From: Leptolyngbya sp. BC1307
GTDB lineage: Bacteria; Cyanobacteriota; Cyanobacteriia; Phormidesmidales; Phormidesmidaceae
Direction of reading: 5' to 3'
Assembly: GCF_002286735.1 (NCBI RefSeq)
Contig: NZ_NRTA01000013.1
Coordinates: forward strand, 1-64,000
DNA: 64,000 bases
Below are positions 43,183 through 52,716 of the stretch, in pieces (position 1 is the first letter of the stretch; every line of letters begins with the position of its first letter). Made by a program: the position numbers and the translations under genes. The notes below the pieces were generated by a model. That model was not told the DNA's origin and searched no databases. It saw only the letters and a program-made list of their open reading frames with translations.

Positions 43183-45837
43183 TCATCCGCCCAGAGCTTC
43201 TTTTAGCTGTACCTTTGCTGCCTCTAGCGCTGCGGGAAGCTTATCGGCATCGCGTCCGCCTGCCTGCGCGAAGTTGGGCCGACCGCCGCCGCCGCCACCG
43301 CACAGCTTAGCAATGCCGCCGATAAACTTACCGGCCTGTAGCCCTTTACCGATAACGGGTTTACTGAAAGCCGCCACCAGGCTGACCTTGCCTGGTTCAG
43401 GTACAGAGCCCAGGACGACTGCCCCTTCACCTAGCTTTTGTAACAGTCTTTCAGCAGCAGCTTTCAGCGCGTCGGGCTCAACGGCATCTAGATTTGCAAC
43501 TAAAACGGGAATATCGCCAAAGGTTTCAGCCTGGCCAATTAGCTGGTCGGATTTGGCTAAAGCTAGCTCAGATTTAAGCGCGGCGAGATCTTTTTGAGCG
43601 GTTTTAAGTTCGCTTTGCAGGCTAGTGACACGTTCGGTGATTTCTTCAGGCTTGGTCTTGAAGCGTTCGCTTAAGTCGCGGACAATGCGATCGCGCACTT
43701 CTAGATAATCTAATATCGCCGGCCCCGCGACTGCTTCAATCCGGCGAATGCCCGCTGCCACACCCGTTTCGGCAACAATCTTGAAGACCCCAATTTCAGC
43801 GGTGTTGCCCACATGCGTACCGCCGCACAGCTCCATAGAAACACCCGGGTAGTCAATGACCCTCACGTCATCACCGTACTTTTCACCAAACATGGCAACA
43901 GCGCCTCTAGCTTTAGCTTCGGCAATCGGCATCGTCTGCACATCGGCGCTGTGAGCTTCGGCAATCCAGGTGTTTACCTGCTTTTCTACCTGCTGCAATT
44001 GCTCAGCGCTCAAGGCTTCGGGCGCATGAAAGTCAAACCGCAGCCGGTCAAAATCAACCAGCGAACCGGCCTGAGAGATAGACTCATCTACCAGAGATTT
44101 GAGCGCGGCTTGCAGCAGATGAGTCGCGGTGTGGTTAGCCTGAGCCCGACGACGGCAGGCGAGGTCAATCTTTGCACTCACCTGATCGCCAACAGCAACG
44201 GCACCTCGCTCAACTTTGCCAAAATGCACAAAAAACGCGCCTTCTTTTTTCACATCTTCGACACGGATGACCAGATTTTCACCGGAGAGATAGCCGCGAT
44301 CACCAATCTGCCCGCCCGATTCTGCATAAAAAGGCGTTCGATCTAAAACAACCTGCACTTCACGACCGATCCCCGCCTGGTTGACTGACTCACCCGCTAT
44401 CAAAACTGCTTCTACTTTGCTCTGAGTATCTGCCTGCTCATAGCCGACAAATTCAGTCGAGTCAATGGCGTCTGCCAGAGAATCCAGGCTGCCCTGCACC
44501 GTTAGATCGATGGTTTCATGGGCCTCTTTAGATCGCTGTCGCTGATGTTCCATCGCTTCGTTGAAGCCAGCCTCGTCTACAGCAATACCGCTCTCTTCAG
44601 CGATCTCTTGAGTCAGCTCTAGCGGAAAACCATAGGTGTCATACAGCTCAAAGGCATCCTTTCCAGAGACCTTCTCCGGCTGGCCCTCTAAAATATCAGC
44701 CAGCCGCTTTTCGCCGCGCTCCAGGGTTTTAAGAAACTGAATTTCTTCCCGGTCTAGCTCATTTTTAATCGCGGTCTGGCGGGTGCGCACAGCCGGATAA
44801 GCCTGCTCAGAAAGGGCGATCGCAGTCTCAGCAATCTGAGTTGTAAAGGGTTTCTCAATGCCCAACAGCCGGCCGTGGCGAACCACTCGGCGAATCAGAC
44901 GACGCAGCACGTAGCCCCGGCCTACATTAGAAGCCGTGATGCCGTCTGTCACCATGTGTATGACCGCGCGGACATGATCGCCAATCACCTTCAGCGACAC
45001 TTTCTGCGCGTCGCCTGCTTGCTGATAGTCCAGGCCCGCAATCTCGGCGGCAGTTTGGATAATCGGAAAGATCAGATCGGTCTCATAGTTGTTAGGCACG
45101 CCCTGCAAAATTTGGGCCATGCGCTCTAGGCCCAGACCGGTGTCAATATTTTGCGCATCTAGAGGCGTCAGCTTACCCGCTGCGTCGCGGTTGTACTGCA
45201 TGAAGACAAGGTTGTAGTACTCAATGAAGCGGCTGTCGTCTTCTAGATCGATATTGTCATCACCCCATTCGGGATGAAAGTCGTAGTAAATTTCTGAGCA
45301 GGGGCCACAGGGGCCAGTCGGGCCAGAAGTCCAAAAGTTATCGGCTTCATCCATGCGAATGATCCGATGCGCCGGGATGCCAATGTCGTCACGCCAGATT
45401 GCAAAGGCTTCATCATCTTCGCGAAAAACGCTAGGAACCAGTCGATCTGGTGGGAGTTTGAATACTTCGGTGGAGAGCTGCCAGGCCCAGGCGATCGCCT
45501 CCCGCTTAAAGTAGTCACCAAAGCTAAAGTTGCCCAGCATCTCAAAAAACGTGTGGTGGCGAGCGGTGCGACCGACGTTTTCGATATCGTTAGTGCGAAT
45601 ACACTTTTGAGCTGTCGTTGCTCGGTCAAACTCTGCAGTCCGCTGACCCAAAAAGATCGGCTTAAATGGCAGCATTCCAGCGATCGTCAGGAGCACAGTC
45701 GGATCTTCAGGCACCAGGGAAGCGCTATCGAGAATCTGATGCTCCCTGGCCGCATAAAACGCTAGAAACTTCTGGCGAATGTCAGCGCCGCTGAGAGCGG
45801 GTAAAGCGTTATGGGATGGGGTTTGATTGACAGACAT
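43183..45837 (-). CDS. Alanine-tRNA ligase
   Basis: An 884-residue class II synthetase. The aminoacylation domain (1-460) has [31 protein letters not shown] and the motif 3 GLGLERMAQ. The editing domain has the zinc site HTATH and CGGTH, clearing mischarged Ser and Gly. A C-Ala domain ends in [15 protein letters not shown]. Length and order are normal. Confidence 0.97.
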   Translation of the reverse strand: MSVNQTPSHNALPALSGADIRQKFLAFYAAREHQILDSASLVPEDPTVLLTIAGMLPFKPIFLGQRTAEFDRATTAQKCIRTNDIENVGRTARHHTFFEMLGNFSFGDYFKREAIAWAWQLSTEVFKLPPDRLVPSVFREDDEAFAIWRDDIGIPAHRIIRMDEADNFWTSGPTGPCGPCSEIYYDFHPEWGDDNIDLEDDSRFIEYYNLVFMQYNRDAAGKLTPLDAQNIDTGLGLERMAQILQGVPNNYETDLIFPIIQTAAEIAGLDYQQAGDAQKVSLKVIGDHVRAVIHMVTDGITASNVGRGYVLRRLIRRVVRHGRLLGIEKPFTTQIAETAIALSEQAYPAVRTRQTAIKNELDREEIQFLKTLERGEKRLADILEGQPEKVSGKDAFELYDTYGFPLELTQEIAEESGIAVDEAGFNEAMEHQRQRSKEAHETIDLTVQGSLDSLADAIDSTEFVGYEQADTQSKVEAVLIAGESVNQAGIGREVQVVLDRTPFYAESGGQIGDRGYLSGENLVIRVEDVKKEGAFFVHFGKVERGAVAVGDQVSAKIDLACRRRAQANHTATHLLQAALKSLVDESISQAGSLVDFDRLRFDFHAPEALSAEQLQQVEKQVNTWIAEAHSADVQTMPIAEAKARGAVAMFGEKYGDDVRVIDYPGVSMELCGGTHVGNTAEIGVFKIVAETGVAAGIRRIEAVAGPAILDYLEVRDRIVRDLSERFKTKPEEITERVTSLQSELKTAQKDLAALKSELALAKSDQLIGQAETFGDIPVLVANLDAVEPDALKAAAERLLQKLGEGAVVLGSVPEPGKVSLVAAFSKPVIGKGLQAGKFIGGIAKLCGGGGGGRPNFAQAGGRDADKLPAALEAAKVQLKEALGG

Positions 45838-46704
45838 AAAGCTAACGAAAAGGGTGACGGGTTCAGCGCTCCAGATTCAATCTCAGATTCAATCAATGGT
45901 GCCACATTCTTGAAGGTTTCGACTGGCATGCGGCAAAACTGGATATCAGCGAACTGCCAACATACTATCAACCTGAGCGCATCAGCCATTTGCCGTAACA
46001 GGATTATCCAGATGCCTACGCCAATTCGCTGAACTAAAAGCTCCCCTCAAAAGTGATCTGGTTTTGCATTAATCTATACCAGTACAATCACGGGCGTTTG
46101 CCGAGAAAACTTATGAGCTATGCAGGTAACTGCAGCCATTAGCAATATGTTTTTTACGCTGACCGTTCGAAGTAATTAAAGATCTAGGTGTTTTAGAACT
46201 GATGAGGTTTGTTGATATTGCTGGACTGCTAACTAAATTTATCGAGCTGTCACTGCTCGCTATCCAGCCACAGCACCGAGACTGTAAAAACGGAAACCAT
46301 ACTTAGTCAAAATTCCGCATTTATTTATACATAGAGTGCTTTTGATTGCGAGTAAGTACGGATCAATTTCACCTATGTATCGTCTATGCATATCTTCAGC
46401 GCAGAACACAGGCGCTTTGTGCAGACAGGCTTTCACCATTTTATTTTTCGACCTTTGGCTGATGCCAGTTTTCTCTGCTGACCGGGAATGAGTCGCTCAA
46501 TCGTTGATGTTGCTCTATAGTTCTTGTCAGCGGTGCAGTACTGATGATGACAGAACAATACGAGCAAAAAAGTCAGCGATCGCTAAGGTTTGACGCGAAT
46601 ACTAGCTGTGTATCCTTTCTTACAAGGAAGACTGGCGAGTCCCTTTGAGCGCGGGATCTGCGGGCGTTGATTGAAGGCCAGCTGGTTTTGGTAGGAAGAT
46701 TACT
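45838..46704. other. 867-bp divergent intergenic region
   Basis: Lies between alaS and the divergent diguanylate cyclase. No convincing ORF is seen. A tight hairpin TGCAG-GTAA-CTGCA with a GNRA-type loop is at 46121-46134; there is no T-tract beside it. The region is more AT-rich than the genes. A small RNA or lost gene cannot be excluded. Confidence 0.45.
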
Positions 46705-47862
46705 GTGAATAGTGTGCTACTTCTTGGAAGCGATCGCTTCACCGCCATCATTATTGCCCAGGTGCGCGGTCTTGATGCGCTCACGCTCACATCGGCGGCG
46801 ACAACGAGCACAGCCAGGGCGCTCATGGCGCGATCACTTCCGGACGTAGTCATTGCGCAAGCCAGTCAGCTCATAGACGGATCGGTAGTCAAAACATTTG
46901 ATCGGAGTTTGCGCGGCACTTTCTTTATTGTCGTTGAAGAAATCTGGCCGAGTCAGGTGCCGCCAGCCTCTCAGCTAGATGGGCAGTCAGGGGAGAGCCA
47001 GGGGCGATCGCTCAATGCCGATTCGCCAACTGGAATGCTGACCGAGCATACGCTTCTCTACGGTCTGTCAGATTTGCTTTCAGAAAAGACGGCAGCCGCT
47101 TTAGAGTCTGGAGCCGATGCCTATCTCTGGCTAACACCGGCGCAGACCTCGTCAACCTCCAATCTCGTTCAACCGACGGTTCAGCCTCAAAGCTACTCCT
47201 ACTCGGACGGCCCGCCTGACGGTGAGGAAATGACATCATCGGTACTCTTTAGCGAGAGCCAGCAACGCTTAGCGCAAGCCTACCTTCAAGTAGGGCTCGC
47301 CCGGGCTCAGCGCCATCATACCCTCTTGCAAATTCATGACTGGCTCTCGGCGATCGCCCTGGTAGACTCGCTCACTCAGGTCAGCAATCGCCGTGCCTTC
47401 GATTTGGAACTGCCCCGGCAAATCAAGGTAACCCGCGCTCGGGAGGCTCAGCTATCGCTGCTCATGCTCGACATAGATTACTTTAAGCGGGTCAATGACC
47501 GCTACGGCCACCTAGTAGGAGACGATGTGCTCAAGCAGTTGGCTAAGCGACTGCTCAACGATATGCGGTTCTATGACACGCCGTTCCGCTATGGGGGAGA
47601 GGAATTTGTAGTGATCTTGAGCAATACCAATCTGACAGAAGGACAGGCACTAGCCGAGCGCCTGCGTCAGGCCGTTGCCGATGACCCTTTCGAACTCACT
47701 ACTGCAATCAACGATGTCAGCACAATTGAGGTCACCGTTAGCATCGGATTGACTGAATTGCAGCTAGAAGATGACGCTCAAGGCTACAGTTTTTTGCACC
47801 GAGCCGACCAAAATCTGCTCAGGGCTAAGGCATTAGGGCGTAATCAGGTCGTGAGCGCCTGA
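46705..47862 (+). CDS. Diguanylate cyclase with degenerate N-terminal receiver-like domain
   Basis: A 385-residue GGDEF protein that makes cyclic di-GMP from two GTP. The GGEEF catalytic motif is in FRYGGEEFVVIL, with substrate residues in LMLDIDYFKRVNDRYGHLVGDDVL. An RxxD inhibitory site (RFYD) lies five residues before GGEEF, so product feedback is expected. The N-terminal about 120 residues have receiver-like secondary order (VLLLGSDRFTAII) but no phospho-acceptor Asp pocket I can see. The start is GTG 46705 after a TAGGAAGA site. Its end overlaps the convergent peptidase gene by 19 nt. Confidence 0.9.
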   Translation: MNSVLLLGSDRFTAIIIAQVRGLDALTLTSAATTSTARALMARSLPDVVIAQASQLIDGSVVKTFDRSLRGTFFIVVEEIWPSQVPPASQLDGQSGESQGRSLNADSPTGMLTEHTLLYGLSDLLSEKTAAALESGADAYLWLTPAQTSSTSNLVQPTVQPQSYSYSDGPPDGEEMTSSVLFSESQQRLAQAYLQVGLARAQRHHTLLQIHDWLSAIALVDSLTQVSNRRAFDLELPRQIKVTRAREAQLSLLMLDIDYFKRVNDRYGHLVGDDVLKQLAKRLLNDMRFYDTPFRYGGEEFVVILSNTNLTEGQALAERLRQAVADDPFELTTAINDVSTIEVTVSIGLTELQLEDDAQGYSFLHRADQNLLRAKALGRNQVVSA

Positions 47863-48551
47863 CTCTCTAGATCGGCAGACACTCTATGCGCTTCAATCTT
47901 CTGACAGCAGGTCTCTACGGGGGCTCGGTTGGCCATGGCGGTCACCAGGGCTTCGTAGGCACTCTGCTGCTTTTCTAAAAGCGTTTGGGCCTGGAGTAGG
48001 GCCCAGCGCAGTTGGGTTTCGGGTTCGCTAGTAGGGCGCTGTCGTTGCCACACGCCTCGGAGCTGCATCTGGTCATCTTGGCCGCCCTGAGCGCTGCCGT
48101 AGGTCTGCTTTTCAGCAGCAATGCCTGCCATCCAAACAATGCAGTAGCGATTGAGCTGCTGATCTGAGAGCTGGGCGCTAGCTGTATCTGGTTCAGCAGT
48201 AGCCTCAACGACCACACCGCCCTGACCCGGAAGACCTGCTTTCAGGGCTTCCCAAGCGCTCAGCGTGTAGCTCTGTACCGGAATTTCGAGCAGGTAGGCA
48301 GCTAAAAAGTGGCCCGCTTCGTGGTGCAAAATGCGCTGGCGATACTCTGAAGATTGACGAGAGAGCAAGTCAATTAGCAGCGTGCCGCCTTTTCCCTGAG
48401 CGCCAAAGCGGTCGATGGCGACGATGCCAGCACAGCCGGAAAGGGCGATCGCCACTGCGCCTGGCGAAATATTCAGCAGCGGCCCCACCAAGCTCAGCAT
48501 CGTAAAGGCAAAGACAGAGACAGCGAGCAAGTTTAAAGTGGTGGGGTTCAT
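47844..48551 (-). CDS. FtsH-like zinc peptidase without AAA domain
   Basis: A 235-residue membrane protein with two N-terminal hydrophobic helices (about 5-55) and a peptidase M41-like domain. The zinc motif is HEAGH in ILHHEAGHFLAAYLLEIPV. A downstream region (NRYCIVWMAGIAAEKQTYGSAQGGQDDQMQL) corresponds to the M41 helix with the third, acidic ligand. The ATPase module of FtsH is absent. This resembles the orphan M41-type proteins found in cyanobacteria and plastids; its target is unknown. The 3' end overlaps the convergent diguanylate cyclase gene. Confidence 0.85.
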   Translation of the reverse strand: MNPTTLNLLAVSVFAFTMLSLVGPLLNISPGAVAIALSGCAGIVAIDRFGAQGKGGTLLIDLLSRQSSEYRQRILHHEAGHFLAAYLLEIPVQSYTLSAWEALKAGLPGQGGVVVEATAEPDTASAQLSDQQLNRYCIVWMAGIAAEKQTYGSAQGGQDDQMQLRGVWQRQRPTSEPETQLRWALLQAQTLLEKQQSAYEALVTAMANRAPVETCCQKIEAHRVSADLESQALTT

Positions 48552-48594
48552 AGGAGGTGCCCTTTATAACAAAGCGGCAGCTAAGCAGAATCGA

Positions 48595-49452
48595 CTACTC
48601 TTTATAAAATAACTCCAAACTCTCTTGATCCCCAACGTAGCGCCAGTGCCACGGCTCATAGCTCAAAGGTGAAGCCGAATCTTTAGGAAAAGACATCTCG
48701 AAGTTATAGAAGGCGGCGTTTTGCTCTAGCCACTGATAGGCAGCGGTGGTTTCGAAGCTTTCTTCTAAGTGGGTGGCCGGGTTACTCTCGTCGATAAAGT
48801 CTACTGCGTAGCCGGTATGGTGCTCGCTATAGCCAGGAGGGGCGCTGACTTCAGCCCGGGTTTTAGAGGTTTCGCCTCGCTCTGCTTTGACATCAAAAAA
48901 GAGGTACTGCTGATCTTCTAAAGAGCGAAATCCAGAAATGATGCCTAGCTGAACGCCTTCTGACTTGGCTTTGGCGATCATGGCGACAACTTTAGCTTGG
49001 GCCGCAGGCCGCAGCCGAATCTGACTTTTAGAATTTAGCGGAACCAGATCTTGGGGGAGAGCCGTATCATAATGGCGGTGATTGAGCAGCTGCTCAGGCG
49101 GGCTCGGGTCAGCGCTGTCTGTAGAGGGCTCGGGTAGGTTCGCGGCAGGTAGAGAGCGATCGCCTGCCGCATTGGCAGAACTTTTCAAAGGGAGAATAAC
49201 TGCCTGAATGACATTGACTTGGGCGCTCAGCCGATCCCGCTGCCAGAGGCCCAATCCTACCAGGGCGATCGCGCCGACCAGACTGGAGGCTACTGCCACC
49301 CATCGGCCTCGTCGCCTGGCGGCTGTTGGCGCTGAAGCAGACTGAGGTGACTGTCGGCGAGCAGCCGGAATGTCGTCAGAAGGCAGGTTAGAAGGGGGGG
49401 TACTCACAGACGCTACAAGTTTTGGGCTACCGGTGATATCGGTTGTTTTCAA
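48595..49452 (-). CDS. VanY-type D-alanyl-D-alanine carboxypeptidase (M15B)
   Basis: A 285-residue protein with a Pro/Ser/Ala-rich cytoplasmic lead, one membrane anchor (WVAVASSLVGAIALVGLGLW, about 51-70) and an extracytoplasmic M15 domain. Zinc ligands are His and Asp in SEHHTGYAVDF and His in EPWHWRYVG; GIISGFRSLEDQQYLF is conserved. It trims the terminal D-Ala of peptidoglycan stem peptides. No vancomycin-resistance genes accompany it, so a cell-wall maintenance role is likely. Confidence 0.92.
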   Translation of the reverse strand: MKTTDITGSPKLVASVSTPPSNLPSDDIPAARRQSPQSASAPTAARRRGRWVAVASSLVGAIALVGLGLWQRDRLSAQVNVIQAVILPLKSSANAAGDRSLPAANLPEPSTDSADPSPPEQLLNHRHYDTALPQDLVPLNSKSQIRLRPAAQAKVVAMIAKAKSEGVQLGIISGFRSLEDQQYLFFDVKAERGETSKTRAEVSAPPGYSEHHTGYAVDFIDESNPATHLEESFETTAAYQWLEQNAAFYNFEMSFPKDSASPLSYEPWHWRYVGDQESLELFYKE

Positions 49453-49573
49453 AGGGCTAGTAGAAAGGTGCGGGTAGAAGCGACGGGCTTAGTGTATAGC
49501 AATTCAGCGCGAATGCGCACAAATCGATTTGATTGGCCATTTGCTTAGCGACAGGCACTAATTCTTACCTCGG

Positions 49574-50122
49574 CTATCGGGTCATGCTGGGCTGAGCAGT
49601 CTGACCCGGTGATGAGTCTTCCAGGCTGGCAAGATCTTCCCAGCTCATCTCCTCGTAGTTTTCGAAGGGCTGATGAATCCAGGGATTGTCTTTTAGATAG
49701 TGGACGCTGTAGTCAGGTGTTATCACTGAGCACTCTTTATGCCAGAGCACGGCGGTGCGCATTTCATCGATATAGAAGCCATATTTGTGCTCTAGCCACG
49801 ACAGGCTGCGCTTCAGGCTCTGCCCCGAATCGACCAAATCATCGACCACTAAGACCCGTGAACCCAAATTGGCGGTGGTCATACTCAAGTCATTTGAAAA
49901 GGTAATAGAGCCCCGGGTACGGTTGCCCTCGCCACCATAAGAAGCCGTCGAGAGAATAGCTAGGGGCTGATCAGAGATCCGACAGATAATATCGCCAATT
50001 CGCAGCCCGCCCTTGGCCAAACACACAATTTGATTAAATTGCCAGCCGGAGCGGTGTACCATCAGGGCCAACTGTTCTATGTTTCGGTGATAATCTAACC
50101 AGGATACGTATAAATCTGACAT
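49574..50122 (-). CDS. Purine-type phosphoribosyltransferase
   Basis: A 182-residue type I PRTase. The PRPP-binding loop is RVLVVDDLVDSGQS, with the flexible-loop region RTRGSITFSN and an N-terminal VCLAKGGLRIGDIICR. It resembles xanthine/hypoxanthine-guanine PRTases of the compact bacterial group, including the C-terminal DNPWIHQPFE. Substrate preference cannot be settled by reading. It is divergent from the GPH transporter gene. Confidence 0.88.
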   Translation of the reverse strand: MSDLYVSWLDYHRNIEQLALMVHRSGWQFNQIVCLAKGGLRIGDIICRISDQPLAILSTASYGGEGNRTRGSITFSNDLSMTTANLGSRVLVVDDLVDSGQSLKRSLSWLEHKYGFYIDEMRTAVLWHKECSVITPDYSVHYLKDNPWIHQPFENYEEMSWEDLASLEDSSPGQTAQPSMTR

Positions 50123-50291
50123 GGGATGTGAAAAGGAAGGGTAGATGAATGCTCAGCCAGGCAACCTCTCTCGATCTGGGAGTGGGCAAGAGCTAGAGCA
50201 AACGGGAATAGATTAACCGTGAAGGGCAACCGCTAGCGGACTGCCCAATTCATATAGTTATTTATACAGGCTTTAATCAGGCTTTTTAAAC

Positions 50292-51740
50292 ATGGCCAAT
50301 TTAGAATCTCAGTCTGAACTGCACGCTGACAGCCCGTCGCCAGCCCTGACGCTGCCGGTGAAGCTGGCCTATGGCGCAGGAGATTTTGGGGCAGGGCTGA
50401 CCTCACAGTTTCTGGCGTTTTTTCTGCTGATTTTCTTAATTGACGTAGCGGGGATGCGGCCTGTGGTAGCCGGTTCAGTGCTGGCGCTGGGGAAGATTTG
50501 GGATGCGGTGAACGATCCGCTGGTGGGAGTGCTGAGCGATCGCACTAAAACCCGCTGGGGTCGCCGCTACCCGTGGATGTTTCTGACGGCGATTCCGTTT
50601 GGCCTTTCTTACTTTTTGATCTGGATTGCGCCCTTTAGCGAAGATACTAGCAGCGCTGCTAAGTTTTGGTATTACGTGGTGGTTACCACGATATTCCAGG
50701 TTTTCTTCACGACGACGAATCTGCCCTACACCACGCTCACCGCCGAGATGACCGGCGACTACGATGAGCGTACCGAGCTGACCTCTTTTCGGCTGGCTTT
50801 TTCGGTGGCGGGCGGCGTGGCGATTTTGATTGCTGCCGGTATTTTTGGCCAGCTGATTGCAGACGATACCCGGCGGTACGCCGTGTTAGGGCTTCTGGGC
50901 GGGGCGATTTCGATTGCGTCGATTTACTGGTGCATATTCGGCACCTATGGCTACATGGATCAAAAGGCGAAGGCGGCAGGACGGTCTTTGAATGCGATCG
51001 CCGACATCCAAAACGAGTCTTTCTTACAGCAGTTTCGAGTTGTCGCTAGCAACCGCCCTTTTCTGTTCGTCGTCGGCATCTACCTATTTTCCTGGCTAGC
51101 CCTGCAAATTACAGCGGCAGTCATTCCCTTCTATGCCAAATTTTGGATGGGCGTCGATGAAAACCTAGTCGCGCTGATTGTTCAGGGCACCGCGATTGTC
51201 ATGATGTTTGTCTGCGCCGCCCTGAGCAAGCGCATTGGCAAAAAAAACCTCTACTTTCTGGGCTCAGGTGTCTGGATATTGGTGCAGATAGCCCTGTTTT
51301 TCTTACAGCCCGGGCAAACCACCATTCTCTATGGGCTGTGCATATTGGCCAGCTTTGGCGTAGCGACTGCTTACATCGTACCCTGGTCGATTTTGCCAGA
51401 TGTGATCGAGCTGGATGAGCTGAACACCGGCTGTCGGCGCGAGGGCACTTTCTATGCGTTCATGACCCTGCTGCAAAAAATTGGTCTGGCTGTCGGCATT
51501 TTCCTAGTCGGTGCGGCTCTAGAAGCTTCTGGCTTTGTCAAAGAAGCCGCCCAGCAGCCCGAGTCGGCGCTAAATGCGATCCGCTTTTTTATGGGGCCAG
51601 TGCCCCTGGTTCTGGTTATTTGCGGAGTCGTACTGATCTATTTCTATCCGATTACGCGAGAAGCCCATGCCGAAATTATGCTCAAGCTCGCAGAGCGCAA
51701 ACGCTTGGAGGCAAAACCTTTGGAGGAAACTCCTCAATGA
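50292..51740 (+). CDS. GPH-family sugar:cation symporter (MelB-like MFS)
   Basis: A 482-residue, 12-helix transporter of the glycoside-pentoside-hexuronide group. Family markers are KLAYGAGDFGAGL, KIWDAVNDPLVGVLSDRTKTRWGRRYPWM with the cation-site Asp residues, and DVIELDELNTGCRREGTFYAFMTLLQKIG in the second half. It takes up a sugar with Na+ or H+; the sugar is unknown. Its TGA overlaps the ATG of the YwqG-like gene (ATGA). Confidence 0.92.
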   Translation: MANLESQSELHADSPSPALTLPVKLAYGAGDFGAGLTSQFLAFFLLIFLIDVAGMRPVVAGSVLALGKIWDAVNDPLVGVLSDRTKTRWGRRYPWMFLTAIPFGLSYFLIWIAPFSEDTSSAAKFWYYVVVTTIFQVFFTTTNLPYTTLTAEMTGDYDERTELTSFRLAFSVAGGVAILIAAGIFGQLIADDTRRYAVLGLLGGAISIASIYWCIFGTYGYMDQKAKAAGRSLNAIADIQNESFLQQFRVVASNRPFLFVVGIYLFSWLALQITAAVIPFYAKFWMGVDENLVALIVQGTAIVMMFVCAALSKRIGKKNLYFLGSGVWILVQIALFFLQPGQTTILYGLCILASFGVATAYIVPWSILPDVIELDELNTGCRREGTFYAFMTLLQKIGLAVGIFLVGAALEASGFVKEAAQQPESALNAIRFFMGPVPLVLVICGVVLIYFYPITREAHAEIMLKLAERKRLEAKPLEETPQ

Positions 51741-52609
51741 CTCAACCTCCAAATCAGTTAGACCTGCCGCCAGTCTTTGAGCCCTATCGAGAAAAGCTCG
51801 AAGCCACAGTTAAACCCTATATTCAGATTCAGACCCACGTCACGCAGACAGCAACACTGTGGCAAAGCAAATTTTTAGGACTGCCCTACCTACCTAAACC
51901 AACTAGCCCGCCTAAAACGCCAGCGGGCGACTATCTCTACCTGCTCGCTCAAATCAACTTTGCTGAAGTTCCCAATCTAGAAGGCTTTCCCTCTCAAGGA
52001 ATTCTTCAGTTTTATATCGCCAAAGATGAGTTTTATCTCTATGGCGCAGATTTTGATAATCCGACTGCTCAGACTCACTTCCGGATTTTGTACCATCCCA
52101 ATCCTGAGCCGGATGAGTCAAAGCTAGTCACCCAGTTCGACTTCATGCCCTCACCGTGGGACGACGATGACAGATATATGCCTTTTGAGATTTATTCAAA
52201 GTATCTGAGCAAACCAGATAGCTGCTTGGCTTTAACCTTCCACCGCAAGACAGCGCCTATCAGTATCTGTGACTATCAATGGACAGCACTGACCGGCTTC
52301 AATCCGCTGGCTCAGGGGCCAGATGAACGCAACATAGCTGAAGGTGAGTTCTGGCTGATGCTAGACAGCTATAGTCAGCAGTTCAGTGGCCATCGACTGG
52401 GCGGGTATCCTTTGTTCAATCAAAATGATCCTCGTCTTGGGTCACAAGACGACGAACCCTATGTATTGCTGTTGCAAATTGATTCAGAAGCCAATGGGAA
52501 AATCGATATTCTATGGGGTGATGCCGGCATCTGCAACTTTTTTATCAAGCCCTCAGCTCTGAAAAAGCTTGATTTTTCTGATGTTCTGTACAACTGGGAC
52601 TGCGGTTAA
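51737..52609 (+). CDS. YwqG-like (DUF1963) protein
   Basis: A 290-residue soluble protein of the DUF1963/YwqG family: KFLGLPYLPKP, LYLLAQINFAEVPNLEGFPSQGILQFYIA, LGGYPLFNQNDPR and LLLQIDSEANGKIDILWGDAGICNFFI. These motifs are the family's diagnostic blocks; the function is unknown. ATG 51737 overlaps the upstream stop and has GGAGGAAA before it. The longer frame from 51620 lies inside the transporter gene. Confidence 0.88.
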   Translation: MTQPPNQLDLPPVFEPYREKLEATVKPYIQIQTHVTQTATLWQSKFLGLPYLPKPTSPPKTPAGDYLYLLAQINFAEVPNLEGFPSQGILQFYIAKDEFYLYGADFDNPTAQTHFRILYHPNPEPDESKLVTQFDFMPSPWDDDDRYMPFEIYSKYLSKPDSCLALTFHRKTAPISICDYQWTALTGFNPLAQGPDERNIAEGEFWLMLDSYSQQFSGHRLGGYPLFNQNDPRLGSQDDEPYVLLLQIDSEANGKIDILWGDAGICNFFIKPSALKKLDFSDVLYNWDCG

Positions 52610-52716
52610 ACCCGTCAAATCGGCCTGTAGCTCAAGTTTTCTCGACCAGCTATTAATCAGGGCCGATGCTCTCAAAATTGTTAGCATCAACAGTGAATCT
52701 ATAGAGTGCCCCTTCT

